Below, one piece after another: positions 7,725 through 16,806 of a stretch of 22,021 bases of DNA. Below the pieces are notes generated by a model. The model made no database searches. It saw only the letters and a list, made by a program, of their open reading frames with translations, and was not told the DNA's origin. This DNA comes from a virus, in IMG/VR virus record IMGVR_UViG_3300044681_000727, positions 1-22,021 of that record; one strand, written 5' to 3'. Every line of letters starts with the position of its first letter. Positions within the stretch are counted from its first letter, which is position 1. The translations under genes and the position numbers were made by a program.

Positions 7725-8838
7725 TAATTTCCCTCACAACATTCAATTCCTTCATTTTTTGATTACATGAATCAACAATACTATCAATAGAATTAAAAGA
7801 ATGTAACCACTCTTTATATTCTAACACACTATCATAAACAGTTCTTTTTGGCGACCATCCTAAAGACTTAAGTTTTGAAATATCAGAACAAATATTTCTT
7901 GTATCGCCAAATCTATATTTCCCACAAGGTTTTGGTTCATAATCACAATATCCATAGACATTAGCAACAACTTTAGCAAAATAATTTACTGTCATTGGTA
8001 CACCACCACCAACATTAAACATTTCATAATTTGCTCTATCGTCATTCATTACTAAAATATTTGCATCAACAACATCATGAATATTCACAAAATCTCTAAT
8101 TTGATTTCCATCTTCATAAATCTGTGGTTCTTTTCCACTATAAAAAGAAAGTGAAAAAATTCTACAAGCACCACTGTAAGCATTATAGAAACTTTGACGG
8201 GATCCTTGAACAATAGAATATCTCATGGATACAGAAGGAATGTTATATCTCTTTCCCAAAAATAATGCAAACATTTCTTCCGATATTTTACTCATACCAT
8301 ATGGATTCTGCGGATTAGAAATCGTTTCATCAGTTTCTACCCAATGAATTGGAGCAATAAATCCACGTGGGCATTCTGGTTCCCAGTTTGATTTTTTAAG
8401 TTCTTCTTCTGATCTCATATTAGGAAGAACTCTTTTACCATTCGAATCTAAATACAAACCCTCACCAAGAGTTGCTTGACTACTGGCAACAATAACTTTT
8501 TTAATTGGAAGATTATGTTCCACAATCAATTCATAAATTTTAGCAGTTGACGAAATATTAACATCGACAAATTTACTAAAAATAGGAAGATAATCTTGAA
8601 AAGCTGCAAAATGAAATACTATATCACAACCAATTAGTGAATTTAGTAATGTTTCACCGTCACAAACATCCCCCCTAATAAATTCAATTCTAGGGTCAAG
8701 ATATTCTGGAATTTGATTATTTGGATGCACAGGTTCAGTTAAATTATCTAAAACTCTAACACTATGCCCAAGTTGTAATAATCTATCAGCCGTGTGAGAA
8801 CCAATAAATCCTGCACCACCAGTAATTAAAATTTTCAT
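7717..8838 (-). CDS. NAD-dependent epimerase, similar to dTDP-L-rhamnose 4-epimerase-type SDRs
   Basis: 373 residues, longer than its SDR neighbours. NAD-binding GGAGFIGSHTADRLLQLGH opens the protein; VFHFAAFQDY and the catalytic YGMSK (about 180-184) follow. Between them is a 50-60 residue insert with GEGLY, RSEEEL and WEPECPRGF, an arrangement known from dTDP-L-rhamnose 4-epimerases that make 6-deoxy-L-talose, although the paired CxxC of some members is reduced to a single Cys. Downstream motifs IRDFVNIHDVVDAN and FNVGGG are standard. With RmlB and RmlC at the head of the operon, a dTDP-6-deoxyhexose substrate is plausible but not proven. Confidence 0.75.
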   Translation of the reverse strand: MKILITGGAGFIGSHTADRLLQLGHSVRVLDNLTEPVHPNNQIPEYLDPRIEFIRGDVCDGETLLNSLIGCDIVFHFAAFQDYLPIFSKFVDVNISSTAKIYELIVEHNLPIKKVIVASSQATLGEGLYLDSNGKRVLPNMRSEEELKKSNWEPECPRGFIAPIHWVETDETISNPQNPYGMSKISEEMFALFLGKRYNIPSVSMRYSIVQGSRQSFYNAYSGACRIFSLSFYSGKEPQIYEDGNQIRDFVNIHDVVDANILVMNDDRANYEMFNVGGGVPMTVNYFAKVVANVYGYCDYEPKPCGKYRFGDTRNICSDISKLKSLGWSPKRTVYDSVLEYKEWLHSFNSIDSIVDSCNQKMKELNVVREINA

Positions 8839-9470
8839 GATTTGATAGCAGTAAATCCTTTATATCTTCCAGAGGGATCTGTTAAAGCGTAATCTGCATA
8901 AAATTCAAATTCCCAATCTGGCATGTGCATGGACCACCATTCGGGAGGTCGGATATGCCAACAATCTCTATGATACTCATCACCCCAAGGTTCTGAAGCA
9001 GACCACAATGATCCTGTAGGAGCAACCTCATCCACTGCTTTTAAAATATCAACAACATCCTCATCACACAAATGTGCTAATACACACATCGATGAAAAAA
9101 ATGTTGGACTATTCAATTTTAATTTTTTAACTTCTTTTTCAGCAAATCCAACAATGTACTCGACTTTCGTTTGATCTGGATATAACTTTTTACTTATATC
9201 AGTTGCTGCTTGCGAAGGTTCAATAGCATAAACTTTTTCATAATCTCTATGGTTAATCAAATAATTGGAAAACCATCCAGATCCAGATCCAATATCTACG
9301 GCAACAGAAAAAGAATGATTATCAAGATTGTTTCCATGAGGAATATCATCTTGATAGAGGAATTTAAAATTATCTGAATTATGCTCTAAATGACCTTTTT
9401 TCTCTCTCTCAAAAGCCTCTTTTTGAACATACTCAGAATTATGATTTTCATATGAATCCAAATTAAACAT
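8835..9470 (-). CDS. Class I SAM-dependent methyltransferase
   Basis: 211 residues. Motif I is clear (VAVDIGSGSGWFSNYL), followed by VYAIEPSQAATDISKK (acidic residue binding the ribose) and VEYIVGFAEK. The middle SMCVLAHLCDEDVVDIL and WSASEPWGDEYHRDCWHIRPPEWW give the typical late motifs of small-molecule methyltransferases. It lies between a GT4 gene and an epimerase, overlapping both starts and stops by four to eight bases, so a sugar or glycan substrate is likely. Not FkbM; the exact subfamily is not recognised. Confidence 0.78.
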   Translation of the reverse strand: MFNLDSYENHNSEYVQKEAFEREKKGHLEHNSDNFKFLYQDDIPHGNNLDNHSFSVAVDIGSGSGWFSNYLINHRDYEKVYAIEPSQAATDISKKLYPDQTKVEYIVGFAEKEVKKLKLNSPTFFSSMCVLAHLCDEDVVDILKAVDEVAPTGSLWSASEPWGDEYHRDCWHIRPPEWWSMHMPDWEFEFYADYALTDPSGRYKGFTAIKS

Positions 9471-10569
9471 TGACTATTCCCTTATAAAGTTCAACAAATT
9501 TTTTAATAATTGAATCAATATTATAAATTTCAGAATAACGTTTAAATGCGTTACTTGAACATTGCTCATAGTATTTATTGTCTACCATAAGAGATCTCAT
9601 GACATTAGAATATTCTAGATAATCATTAACAACTTTTCCAGCATCACCAATTTGCTCAACCTGTCCCATACTAGGAGCAGTATGACTAATTACAGGAAGT
9701 GAGTGTGATAATCCTTCAATAATTGAACTAGAACACTGCTCACCGTCAGATCTTCCATGAGTATATACATTCAGTGTATGTAAGAACTTATGAATTAGAT
9801 TTACGTCACTTGTAGTATCCAAAAAATAAACATTTTTTAATTGAAGATCTTTTGCTTGTTTTTTATAATTTTCACTTCCACCCAAAATTATGAATGAGGT
9901 ATTATCATTTTGTATTTCTTCATATGCCTCTAAAGGAATTGGTGAAAAAATATTTTTATCATTTCGTTGATGCATTCCAAAAACAAATTTTTTATCTAAA
10001 TTAAACTCATCACGGTAGGAAGTAGAAAACATAGTATCTTCTGGAACTTCTACAGGGACGGGAATAACAAACGCTTTACTAGCATTACCACCTGCAGAAA
10101 TCCACCGATTTTTTTGCTGTTCCGATACCAAAATAGTAGCAGCAACATTTGATTTGTTTTCTGCCATTCCAGCAAGATGAATACTATCAACTATTGGAGT
10201 ATTATTGATGTGAATAAATGGATATTCTGGATGTCCCGATCTACCCGTTTGAATTATGTCATAATCACTTTCATTAAAGACTTCCCAAAAATTAGTATCA
10301 ACCCAATCATGAGTTGATACTGTGACATTTTTAAATCCAACATCAAACTTAATTAAATTAATGCCATTACTTTTACAATATTCAACTCTTGATTGATCAG
10401 TATTAATATGTTTAAAATCTGATCCAATATAAGGTGCGGCATCACAATAGAAAAAATCTACCTCAAAGAGGTCTTTGGGTAAATATGCTGCAATAGTTTG
10501 AAGGTACTTTTCAGTACCCCCATTTGCCATCCCACCAAATTTTATAAAGGCAACTTTGATATTATTCAT
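9463..10569 (-). CDS. Glycosyltransferase family 4 (GT-B)
   Basis: 368 residues, standard GT4 length. The N-terminal domain begins VAFIKFGGMANGGTEKYLQTIA, with the GG loop that approaches the donor phosphate. ATILVSEQQKNRW and the PVPVEVP hinge lie mid-protein. The C-terminal domain has FVFGMHQR, FIILGGSE, LNVYTHGRSDGEQCSSSIIEGLSHSLPVI (donor-binding E-x7-E type motif) and GDAGKVV. It should retain the anomeric configuration of an activated sugar, acting in the cytoplasm. Its ATG overlaps the upstream gene's stop. The sugar is unknown. Confidence 0.85.
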   Translation of the reverse strand: MNNIKVAFIKFGGMANGGTEKYLQTIAAYLPKDLFEVDFFYCDAAPYIGSDFKHINTDQSRVEYCKSNGINLIKFDVGFKNVTVSTHDWVDTNFWEVFNESDYDIIQTGRSGHPEYPFIHINNTPIVDSIHLAGMAENKSNVAATILVSEQQKNRWISAGGNASKAFVIPVPVEVPEDTMFSTSYRDEFNLDKKFVFGMHQRNDKNIFSPIPLEAYEEIQNDNTSFIILGGSENYKKQAKDLQLKNVYFLDTTSDVNLIHKFLHTLNVYTHGRSDGEQCSSSIIEGLSHSLPVISHTAPSMGQVEQIGDAGKVVNDYLEYSNVMRSLMVDNKYYEQCSSNAFKRYSEIYNIDSIIKKFVELYKGIVNV

Positions 10570-11458
10570 TAAGTCTTTCTCTGAGTTGTGGGATCTGCCA
10601 TATATTAAGACCTTTGAAGTAGTCTACTCCATATTCATCAAAATGTCTATAGATATCTGGTAAAAGATTCTTTCTTATAAAATTTTCTTCTTTCCACTCT
10701 GGATCAAAATTTGGAATATCTGGAGTTGGAATTCCTTCAATCCATTCCTTTGGCATTTCTCTCATACCAACATTTTGATCCTGATAGCAGATATGGTATT
10801 TGGCGTTAATCGCGCCGAGAGCACCAGGTCCTTGTTGAACTAATTCACCAACTTGACACCATGCCTGCTTGAGTAGAAAGTTATTAAAATATGAGAATTG
10901 ATAATGTAAGACGGCACCGTGCTCAACCTCCAATCGGCGGAGAGTATCATCATTGTTTGGTCCAATAGTTCTCCCCTCACACATATAATTGTATGAATAC
11001 TTCAAATCTGGATGATCGGCAACAATAAAATCTTTAAAGTTACGACTCCATACGGTGTGATCATCACGATAGTGAGTGCAACTCTTCCACAATGCTAACC
11101 ACTGCATATAAACTTTTTCACCAGGATTGAGTTGAGACATAATGTCTCTTGCAATAGGAACAAAGTTTGAAGTGAATGTTTCATCAGCATCCAGACAAAC
11201 AAAATGAGTTCCACCTGCTTCTCTTGCATAGTTAAACAAGTGCTGACGAATCAATCCACAAGTCCATCCACCCTTAAGATTTTCAGTATCCTCATAACCC
11301 TTTACAATCACACCAGCATCTTCCATAATCTGACGAGAATTATCTGTTGAGTGATCATCAACCGCAATAATCTCATCACAAATTGGTTGAACATTGGACA
11401 GATATGTTGGGAGATATTGCTCCTCGTTTTTAAAAGGTAGAATTCCTATAACTTTCAT
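10562..11458 (-). CDS. Glycosyltransferase family 2-like (GT-A)
   Basis: 298 residues. It opens with VIGILPFKNEEQYLPTYLSNV, the GT2 nucleotide-binding strand, then EIIAVDDHSTDNSRQIMEDAG and FVCLDADETFTSN, where DADE is the metal-binding DxD. The rest of the protein (WSRNFKDFIVADHP, then GRTIGPNNDDTLRRLEVEHG) resembles phage and cyanobacterial proteins of this type. No membrane helix is seen, unlike processive GT2 synthases. It overlaps the neighbouring methyltransferase start by four bases. Confidence 0.8.
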   Translation of the reverse strand: MKVIGILPFKNEEQYLPTYLSNVQPICDEIIAVDDHSTDNSRQIMEDAGVIVKGYEDTENLKGGWTCGLIRQHLFNYAREAGGTHFVCLDADETFTSNFVPIARDIMSQLNPGEKVYMQWLALWKSCTHYRDDHTVWSRNFKDFIVADHPDLKYSYNYMCEGRTIGPNNDDTLRRLEVEHGAVLHYQFSYFNNFLLKQAWCQVGELVQQGPGALGAINAKYHICYQDQNVGMREMPKEWIEGIPTPDIPNFDPEWKEENFIRKNLLPDIYRHFDEYGVDYFKGLNIWQIPQLRERLNE

Positions 11459-12075
11459 TTTACATACACTCCAAATCCAGTATCATTATGTGCCCATTCA
11501 GTTACATCATATTTTTGACTGAAAGGAGTTTCAACGTGCCATTTCCACTTGGTTCTTTCTGACATGATTGGACGAATATCATCAACCATGATGATACAAC
11601 CATCTTTTAAGTATGGTTTCCAAATTTCATACTCTGCCTTTACTTGCTCATATGTATGAATTGTATCCATAAAAATCATAGAGATACTTTTCTTCTCAAA
11701 TTCACGTTGAACACGATCAGCATCAAGTGAGTTAAAATCATTTAAAATTTTAACACGTTTATCATTACGAATTTTTTCACCAATGAATCTAATATCATTA
11801 ACGATATCAAGAGTATAGAAGGTTTGATTTTCTTTCATTGCATCATATACAGAAAGAATACCAAGACCCTCACGATTACCAAGTTCAACAATTATTGCAT
11901 CATCATCAAGATTGGCAGTGGCACGATTTAAAAGAGAAAAATATCCATGATTCCCATCTTTGTTAAACATGAATACATTATAAACATTATTATCCCTAAT
12001 TAAATCCAATAGAGATTCATCATTCCATTTAATGTATGGAGACTGTTTACATTCTTCAATAACTTTACTAATCAT
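11455..12075 (-). CDS. Class I SAM-dependent methyltransferase, Methyltransf_24/CmcI-like
   Basis: 206 residues. The SAM-binding region reads IIVELGNREGLGILSVYDA with FYTLDIVND behind it; the later SMIFMDTIHTYEQVKAEYEIWKPYL and GCIIMVDDI form the metal-dependent O-methyltransferase-like site (acidic residue, His, then DD) found in CmcI/Methyltransf_24 proteins. It is placed between two GT2 genes and overlaps both slightly. Probable job: methylating a sugar of the surface glycan. An alternative is modification of another small molecule. Confidence 0.75.
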   Translation of the reverse strand: MISKVIEECKQSPYIKWNDESLLDLIRDNNVYNVFMFNKDGNHGYFSLLNRATANLDDDAIIVELGNREGLGILSVYDAMKENQTFYTLDIVNDIRFIGEKIRNDKRVKILNDFNSLDADRVQREFEKKSISMIFMDTIHTYEQVKAEYEIWKPYLKDGCIIMVDDIRPIMSERTKWKWHVETPFSQKYDVTEWAHNDTGFGVYVK

Positions 12076-12850
12076 TTTTATAACTCAAAGCAGGAGTTTT
12101 GACATTATCAACAATAATATTTTCCACATCATACTTTTCCGCTTCAGGAATTAGATGTGGTTCAAGAACATTCAAACCATAACGAAGTTCAATCACAGTT
12201 CTTTCAAGTGGTTGTTTACTGTTAGGACGAGTGCTGGCACCCATACCCTCATTCAAATAATAACCAAGAATTTTAGGAATATGTAGACCTTTACCATTGA
12301 ATGCCAGACGAAGTGCTAGATCAAAATCAGCACCAGAAACTAACTGCTCATCAAATATACCTGCTTTCTTGATAGCAGACTTTCTAAACATAAAGAAAGG
12401 TCCAAGAATCATTCCTTTTGTTAACCATTCTTCTTTTCCAGTTTCATCAACCAACTGACCCTGCTTCCCACCAAATGTGGGAACAACAATAAAGTTACCA
12501 TAAACAAAATCAACATCAGGATTTTCGTCCAAAGTGTTTGCCATTATTTCAATAGAATTTGGTGTGCGAAGATCGTCCACATTCCAAATACAAAGATAAT
12601 CCCCTGTAGAGTATTCAATACAGCGATTCATTGAAACACCAATTGGATCTACACCTTCAACTTGAATATGAAGTATATTGTCATAAGTTTCATTATACTT
12701 TTCAACAAGTTCAATTTCTTGTTGACTAGAATTATTATGATCCAATACTACTTCTAAATCTTTATGAGTTTGTGTAGAAAGATTTTCTAAAAAACCTTTC
12801 ATATACTTACCCATGTTATAGCAAGGTGTAATTGTACTTACTTTGGTCAT
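12068..12850 (-). CDS. Glycosyltransferase family 2 (GT-A)
   Basis: 260 residues. It opens VSTITPCYNMGKYMKGFLENLSTQTHKDLEVVL, the classic GT2 N-terminus. YLCIWNVDDLRTPNSIEIM holds the DxD-equivalent (NVDD), and GADFDLALRLAFNGK corresponds to the ED/QxxRW region in a variant form. No membrane helices are seen. The ATG overlaps the stop of the upstream SDR gene (ATGA). An inverting cytoplasmic sugar transferase of unknown donor. Confidence 0.85.
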   Translation of the reverse strand: MTKVSTITPCYNMGKYMKGFLENLSTQTHKDLEVVLDHNNSSQQEIELVEKYNETYDNILHIQVEGVDPIGVSMNRCIEYSTGDYLCIWNVDDLRTPNSIEIMANTLDENPDVDFVYGNFIVVPTFGGKQGQLVDETGKEEWLTKGMILGPFFMFRKSAIKKAGIFDEQLVSGADFDLALRLAFNGKGLHIPKILGYYLNEGMGASTRPNSKQPLERTVIELRYGLNVLEPHLIPEAEKYDVENIIVDNVKTPALSYKND

Positions 12851-13695
12851 GAATAATTTACCTTGACTGACTCAAAAATTTTAGAAATACCTTCTTCAAT
12901 AGAAGTTGTTGGTTGCCACCATTTCAAAATAAAGGTATCTGCAACGTTTCGTTTATCCAACTGAACACTATCTTTTTCCACAGAAGGTTTAACTTCTATT
13001 TTCCTGTCAATTAAATTAAACTGACCTGCAATTATAGAAGCAATATCAATAATTTTAGTTGACCTGAAACTGGTAATATGAAGATTATCTTCTGAAGTAA
13101 AATCAGTATAATTTTCCATAATAGTTTCTAATGCCTTGCAACAATCTTCGGCATACAAAAACTCTCTTTCTTCCTTACCATCGGTAAGCATATCAATTAC
13201 ACCAGTTTCAAATCCTTTACGGATAAAATCTGTAACGACATGTGCTTTTTCATGATCATGTTCAATTCCATAAACATTCCAAAATTTAACGATCAATCCA
13301 TTCAATGACTTAGTATAAAGTTCTCCCACATTTTTAAGAACACCATAAGGAGAGTAACTCATGTTACTCATTTGCGATGATGCAAAAATAAATTTTTTGT
13401 TATACTTATGCAAATAAGTAAAAGCATTTGCCATTAAGCGAGTATTATTGTTTATGAATTGAAAGGTGTGTTGGTATTTTTTAAGATACCTAGACCCACC
13501 AACATCAAAAGCTAAAAAGAAAACAAAATCAGAGTTACTAATACTATGTTCAAGATAATCATTTGGAATTGTCGTCATGTCCTGCTCAGGTCCATTGACA
13601 ACATCAACCTCTGTTACTTCATGTCCTTTTCCTTTTAGATATTCTGTTAAATAACCACCTATTTGACCGCGTGATCCAAGAATTGAAATTTTCAT
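12847..13695 (-). CDS. NAD-dependent epimerase/dehydratase (SDR), divergent
   Basis: 282 residues from the ATG at 13695, which overlaps the GT11 stop (ATGA); the frame also holds an ATG at 13707 adding only four residues. NAD-binding motif ISILGSRGQIGGYLTEYL (G-x2-G-x2-G), then FVFFLAFDVGGSRYLKKY, SSQMSNMSYSPYGVLKNVGE with catalytic Y and K, VKFWNVYG and EEREFLYAEDCCKAL. It is more distant from known sugar epimerases than the others of the window. The nucleotide-sugar substrate and reaction (epimerase, reductase or dehydratase) are not readable from the sequence. Confidence 0.75.
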   Translation of the reverse strand: MKISILGSRGQIGGYLTEYLKGKGHEVTEVDVVNGPEQDMTTIPNDYLEHSISNSDFVFFLAFDVGGSRYLKKYQHTFQFINNNTRLMANAFTYLHKYNKKFIFASSQMSNMSYSPYGVLKNVGELYTKSLNGLIVKFWNVYGIEHDHEKAHVVTDFIRKGFETGVIDMLTDGKEEREFLYAEDCCKALETIMENYTDFTSEDNLHITSFRSTKIIDIASIIAGQFNLIDRKIEVKPSVEKDSVQLDKRNVADTFILKWWQPTTSIEEGISKIFESVKVNYS

Positions 13696-14465
13696 ACTTT
13701 TATCCATGTATCTAACATTATCTCAGATCCTGTTCCATTTGTAAACCATTTCTTAGGACCTATTGTAATTTTTGAATCTGCTAAAAATGCAGACCACCAA
13801 CTAAATGTACTATTTGCAATAATATGATTGTTACAAGACTGCATCAAGTACATATGACCAGAATCTCTTTCACCAGAATATTCTGAATCAACATAAATTA
13901 CTTCGTGTTTTTTATTTTTGATATTTTCTTTACACCAATCAATATCTTCAGAAAAAACATAATAAGTTACTTCTTCATATGCTTCTTCAATAATATTCAT
14001 ACATTTTTCATAGTATTGAGAATCCATATGTTCATTATGAGCATATGCAGTTGGATTTTGAATAAAGTCTCCACGCCTAACGTGAATGGAAACCGAATTA
14101 TTTTTAGATATGATTTGATTATGAAGATCAATAATATTTTCTGAAAAAGAAATTGAAAATTTAAATTGTTCTTTAACTTCTTCAACAACGTTGGAAAATT
14201 CTTCAATATTTTGAAACCAACCTTGCAACATTGTACCACCCTCTGGAGTTTCTCCAGTAGTTTTATATTGAATACTTAATAGGTCTAAATCAAAACCCCG
14301 CCCAGTTAAACCATTTACAATAACTTTTCGTTTTTGATTTTGATAAAAAGAAGTATCTAAAATAAGATTAGTGAATTGAGAATACTCTTTAAGAGCAGAA
14401 AGTCCAGCGGCATACTGAAACATTTGATTTCCCAATCCACCTTGCAAGTAGACATATAAATTCAT
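13692..14465 (-). CDS. Alpha-1,2-fucosyltransferase-like glycosyltransferase, family GT11
   Basis: 257 residues. Motifs GGLGNQMFQYA at 9-19, IHVRRGD at 127-133 and NSTFSWWSAFL at 218-228 define GT11. The gene directly follows, with a four-base overlap, the GDP-mannose 3,5-epimerase gene, whose products are GDP-L-galactose and GDP-L-gulose. L-galactose has the ring stereochemistry of L-fucose with a 6-OH, so this transferase may use it; that is inference. Diverged from the other GT11 at 293-1147 outside the motifs. Confidence 0.9.
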   Translation of the reverse strand: MNLYVYLQGGLGNQMFQYAAGLSALKEYSQFTNLILDTSFYQNQKRKVIVNGLTGRGFDLDLLSIQYKTTGETPEGGTMLQGWFQNIEEFSNVVEEVKEQFKFSISFSENIIDLHNQIISKNNSVSIHVRRGDFIQNPTAYAHNEHMDSQYYEKCMNIIEEAYEEVTYYVFSEDIDWCKENIKNKKHEVIYVDSEYSGERDSGHMYLMQSCNNHIIANSTFSWWSAFLADSKITIGPKKWFTNGTGSEIMLDTWIKV

Positions 14466-15508
14466 GCTTTAGTAATTTGTTCAGAAATCCATGTGTATGT
14501 TTTACGAATACCTTCCTCAAGAGTTTGAGAATAATCCCATCCAAGTTCTCTACGAACTACATCGTTATTAGAATTACGTCCACGAACACCTAAAGGTCCG
14601 TCAATATGATTCTTCTCTACCTTTTTACCTGCAACCTTTGCAGCAGTCTCTACTAATTGGTTGATAGTCACCATTTCTTCGGAACCAATGTTTACTGGAC
14701 CAATGAAGTTAGAATCCATCAAACGACGAGTTGCTTCAATACACTCATCAATGTAAAGGAATGAACGAGTTTGTTTTCCGTCACCCCAAACTTCTATAGT
14801 CCCACCTTCTTCTGGAAGATATGCAACTTTTCTACAAATTGCTGCTGGAGCTTTCTCACGTCCTCCTTCCCAGGTGCCTTCAGGTCCAAAGATATTATGA
14901 TAGCGAGCAACACGAACGGGAATGCCATAGTTGCGGTGAAAAGCGAAATAGAGTCGTTCGCTGAAGAGTTTTTCCCATCCATATTCGGAGTCTGGGTTTG
15001 CTGGGTATGCTGATTCTTCACGGCAATCTGGGTTATCTGGATCGAGTTGATTGTGCTCAGGATACATGCAAGCAGATCCAGAATAAAAGATTTTGGTTTT
15101 ATTTGAACCAAGTCTTTCGTTCATTTGATGCTGCATCTCAAGAACATTGAGATTGATCGTTGCCGAATTGTGCATAATGTCAGCATCGTTCTCACCAGTA
15201 AATACAAATCCAGCACCACCCATATCGGCAGCAAACTGATAGATCTCATCAAACGATTGGATATAACGATAAGGTACTGACTGATAGAAGTTGCCACGAT
15301 CACCTTTATATTCAAGAACACGGCGAACAAAATCTACATCACGAAGATCGCCAAGAACAAACTCGTTTGCTTCGTGTTTAGAAAACTCTGGATACTTAAG
15401 GTCTACACCTCGAACCCAATATCCTTCGGATCGTAATCTACGAACCATATGACTTCCAATAAATCCACCAGCACCAAGTACAAGTGCTGTTTTCTTATAT
15501 TCACTCAT
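14462..15508 (-). CDS. GDP-mannose 3,5-epimerase-like extended SDR
   Basis: 348 residues. NAD loop GAGGFIGSH at 12-20. The proton-transfer and catalytic residues known from the Arabidopsis enzyme (C145, Y174, K178, K217) are all found here two positions later: C147 in SGSACMYPE, Y176 and K180 in YGWEK, K219 in GGREKAPAA. The long signatures RYHNIFGPEGTWEGGREKAP, WGDGKQTRSFLYIDEC, PVNIGSEEMV and GVRGRNSNN also match. The enzyme converts GDP-D-mannose to GDP-L-galactose/L-gulose. A 20-25 residue insert at about 66-85 is unlike the plant form. Base composition is distinctly richer in GC than the flanking genes (56 of 120 bases in 14941-15060), a sign of separate acquisition. Confidence 0.88.
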   Translation of the reverse strand: MSEYKKTALVLGAGGFIGSHMVRRLRSEGYWVRGVDLKYPEFSKHEANEFVLGDLRDVDFVRRVLEYKGDRGNFYQSVPYRYIQSFDEIYQFAADMGGAGFVFTGENDADIMHNSATINLNVLEMQHQMNERLGSNKTKIFYSGSACMYPEHNQLDPDNPDCREESAYPANPDSEYGWEKLFSERLYFAFHRNYGIPVRVARYHNIFGPEGTWEGGREKAPAAICRKVAYLPEEGGTIEVWGDGKQTRSFLYIDECIEATRRLMDSNFIGPVNIGSEEMVTINQLVETAAKVAGKKVEKNHIDGPLGVRGRNSNNDVVRRELGWDYSQTLEEGIRKTYTWISEQITKA

Positions 15509-16802
15509 TGTTTTTTAATATGTAAGAGTTAATAACTTCTTCTATATATTCTACCATAGAATCCGTAATTGTGGGAGAACACCCAACAAAAAATACATTA
15601 TCTAAAACTTTCATTGCATTTGGATAATTAAATGCAGATTCTAGATGTCTATAAGCAGGATGAATTAAAAGATTACCTGCAAAATAATTTCGAGTTTGAA
15701 TTTTATTTTCTTCCAAAAATTTAACTATATTAGATTTATCACCACCACAAATAATAGGCACACCAAACCAACTTGTCTCGGCATGTGGTAATTCATCTAT
15801 GCTACGAACTCCAGGAATCTTTTCAAATATTTTTTGAATTCTCAATTTATTAAGTCTACGAATATAGTGAATTTCATCAAACTTTTTAATCTGAACAGAT
15901 CCAATTGCTCCAAGCATGTCAATTGGTTTTAAATTATATCCAATATTTCCAAACACATACTTGTGGTCAACGACTTTATCATATCCAACTAGCCAATTAT
16001 CAAATCTTTTACCGCAAGTACCACAACTTAAAAGATTTTGAGAACCTACACAATAACAATCTCTACCCCACCAAGCAAAACTACGAGCAATATCTACAAC
16101 TTCTTTAATATTAGATGATACCATTCCACCTTCAATGGTAGTAATATGATGTGCAGGATAAAAAGAACAAGAAGCGGCAACAGCGTGATCTGTAAGATAT
16201 TTTCCCCTCCACTTACTACCAAGACTATCACAATTGTCTGCTATCAAATGAAGATTATATTCATCACAAATATTTAAAACCTTATCATAATCATAAGGAT
16301 TGGCAAGAACGGGAGATGAAAATATTGCTCGTGTTTTTGAAGTAATTTTTTTACAAACTTGATCTAAATCCCAATTAAGATCTTTATAATCAATATCTAC
16401 AAATACTGGTTTTAAATTATTTTGAATGATTGGATTAAGAGTTGTAGGAAACCCACAGACAGACACGATTATTTCATCACCATCATTCCAACCAAAATAT
16501 TTTTTAAGTGCCGCAATCATTACAAGATTTGCAGAACTTCCAGAATTAACCATTACAGAATGATTAAAATTAAATTTTTTAGAAAATTCCTTTTCAAATT
16601 TATTAACTTCTTCTCCAGATGAAAGCCATTTTCCAGTTAAAAAAGTTTTAAGTGCTGCTTCAATTTCTTGATTGTCCCAATACGGTCCAGAATAAAAAAT
16701 ATTACTTTCACCCTTTACATAATTGTTATTATAGAGATAAGGAAAGAAATTTTCTTGAGTATCAAATAAATGGTCAATAAAATGTTTTACTTGTTCTTTC
16801 AT
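15501..16802 (-). CDS. rfbH: RfbH-type CDP-4-dehydro-6-deoxyglucose 3-dehydratase (DegT/DnrJ/EryC1 family, PLP and Fe-S)
   Basis: 433 residues, the RfbH size. It is an aminotransferase fold, but the PLP lysine is replaced by histidine: SFYPAHHITTIEGG with H218-H219, the hallmark of the 3-dehydratase E1. Cysteines C191, C249, C251, C260 and C263 fit the [2Fe-2S] motif of E1, with exactly 57 residues between C191 and C249 and one between C249 and C251. The reaction removes the C3 hydroxyl of CDP-4-keto-6-deoxyglucose on the way to 3,6-dideoxyhexoses. Its usual partners (RfbF, RfbG and an RfbI-like reductase) are not in the window. AGGA precedes the start by about nine bases. Confidence 0.88.
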   Translation of the reverse strand: MKEQVKHFIDHLFDTQENFFPYLYNNNYVKGESNIFYSGPYWDNQEIEAALKTFLTGKWLSSGEEVNKFEKEFSKKFNFNHSVMVNSGSSANLVMIAALKKYFGWNDGDEIIVSVCGFPTTLNPIIQNNLKPVFVDIDYKDLNWDLDQVCKKITSKTRAIFSSPVLANPYDYDKVLNICDEYNLHLIADNCDSLGSKWRGKYLTDHAVAASCSFYPAHHITTIEGGMVSSNIKEVVDIARSFAWWGRDCYCVGSQNLLSCGTCGKRFDNWLVGYDKVVDHKYVFGNIGYNLKPIDMLGAIGSVQIKKFDEIHYIRRLNKLRIQKIFEKIPGVRSIDELPHAETSWFGVPIICGGDKSNIVKFLEENKIQTRNYFAGNLLIHPAYRHLESAFNYPNAMKVLDNVFFVGCSPTITDSMVEYIEEVINSYILKNNE

Positions 16803-16806
16803 TTTT

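Noticed and set aside
14794-15330. Additional minus-strand frames within the GDP-mannose epimerase gene
   Set aside because: They are shifted readings of a gene whose own frame has all catalytic residues.
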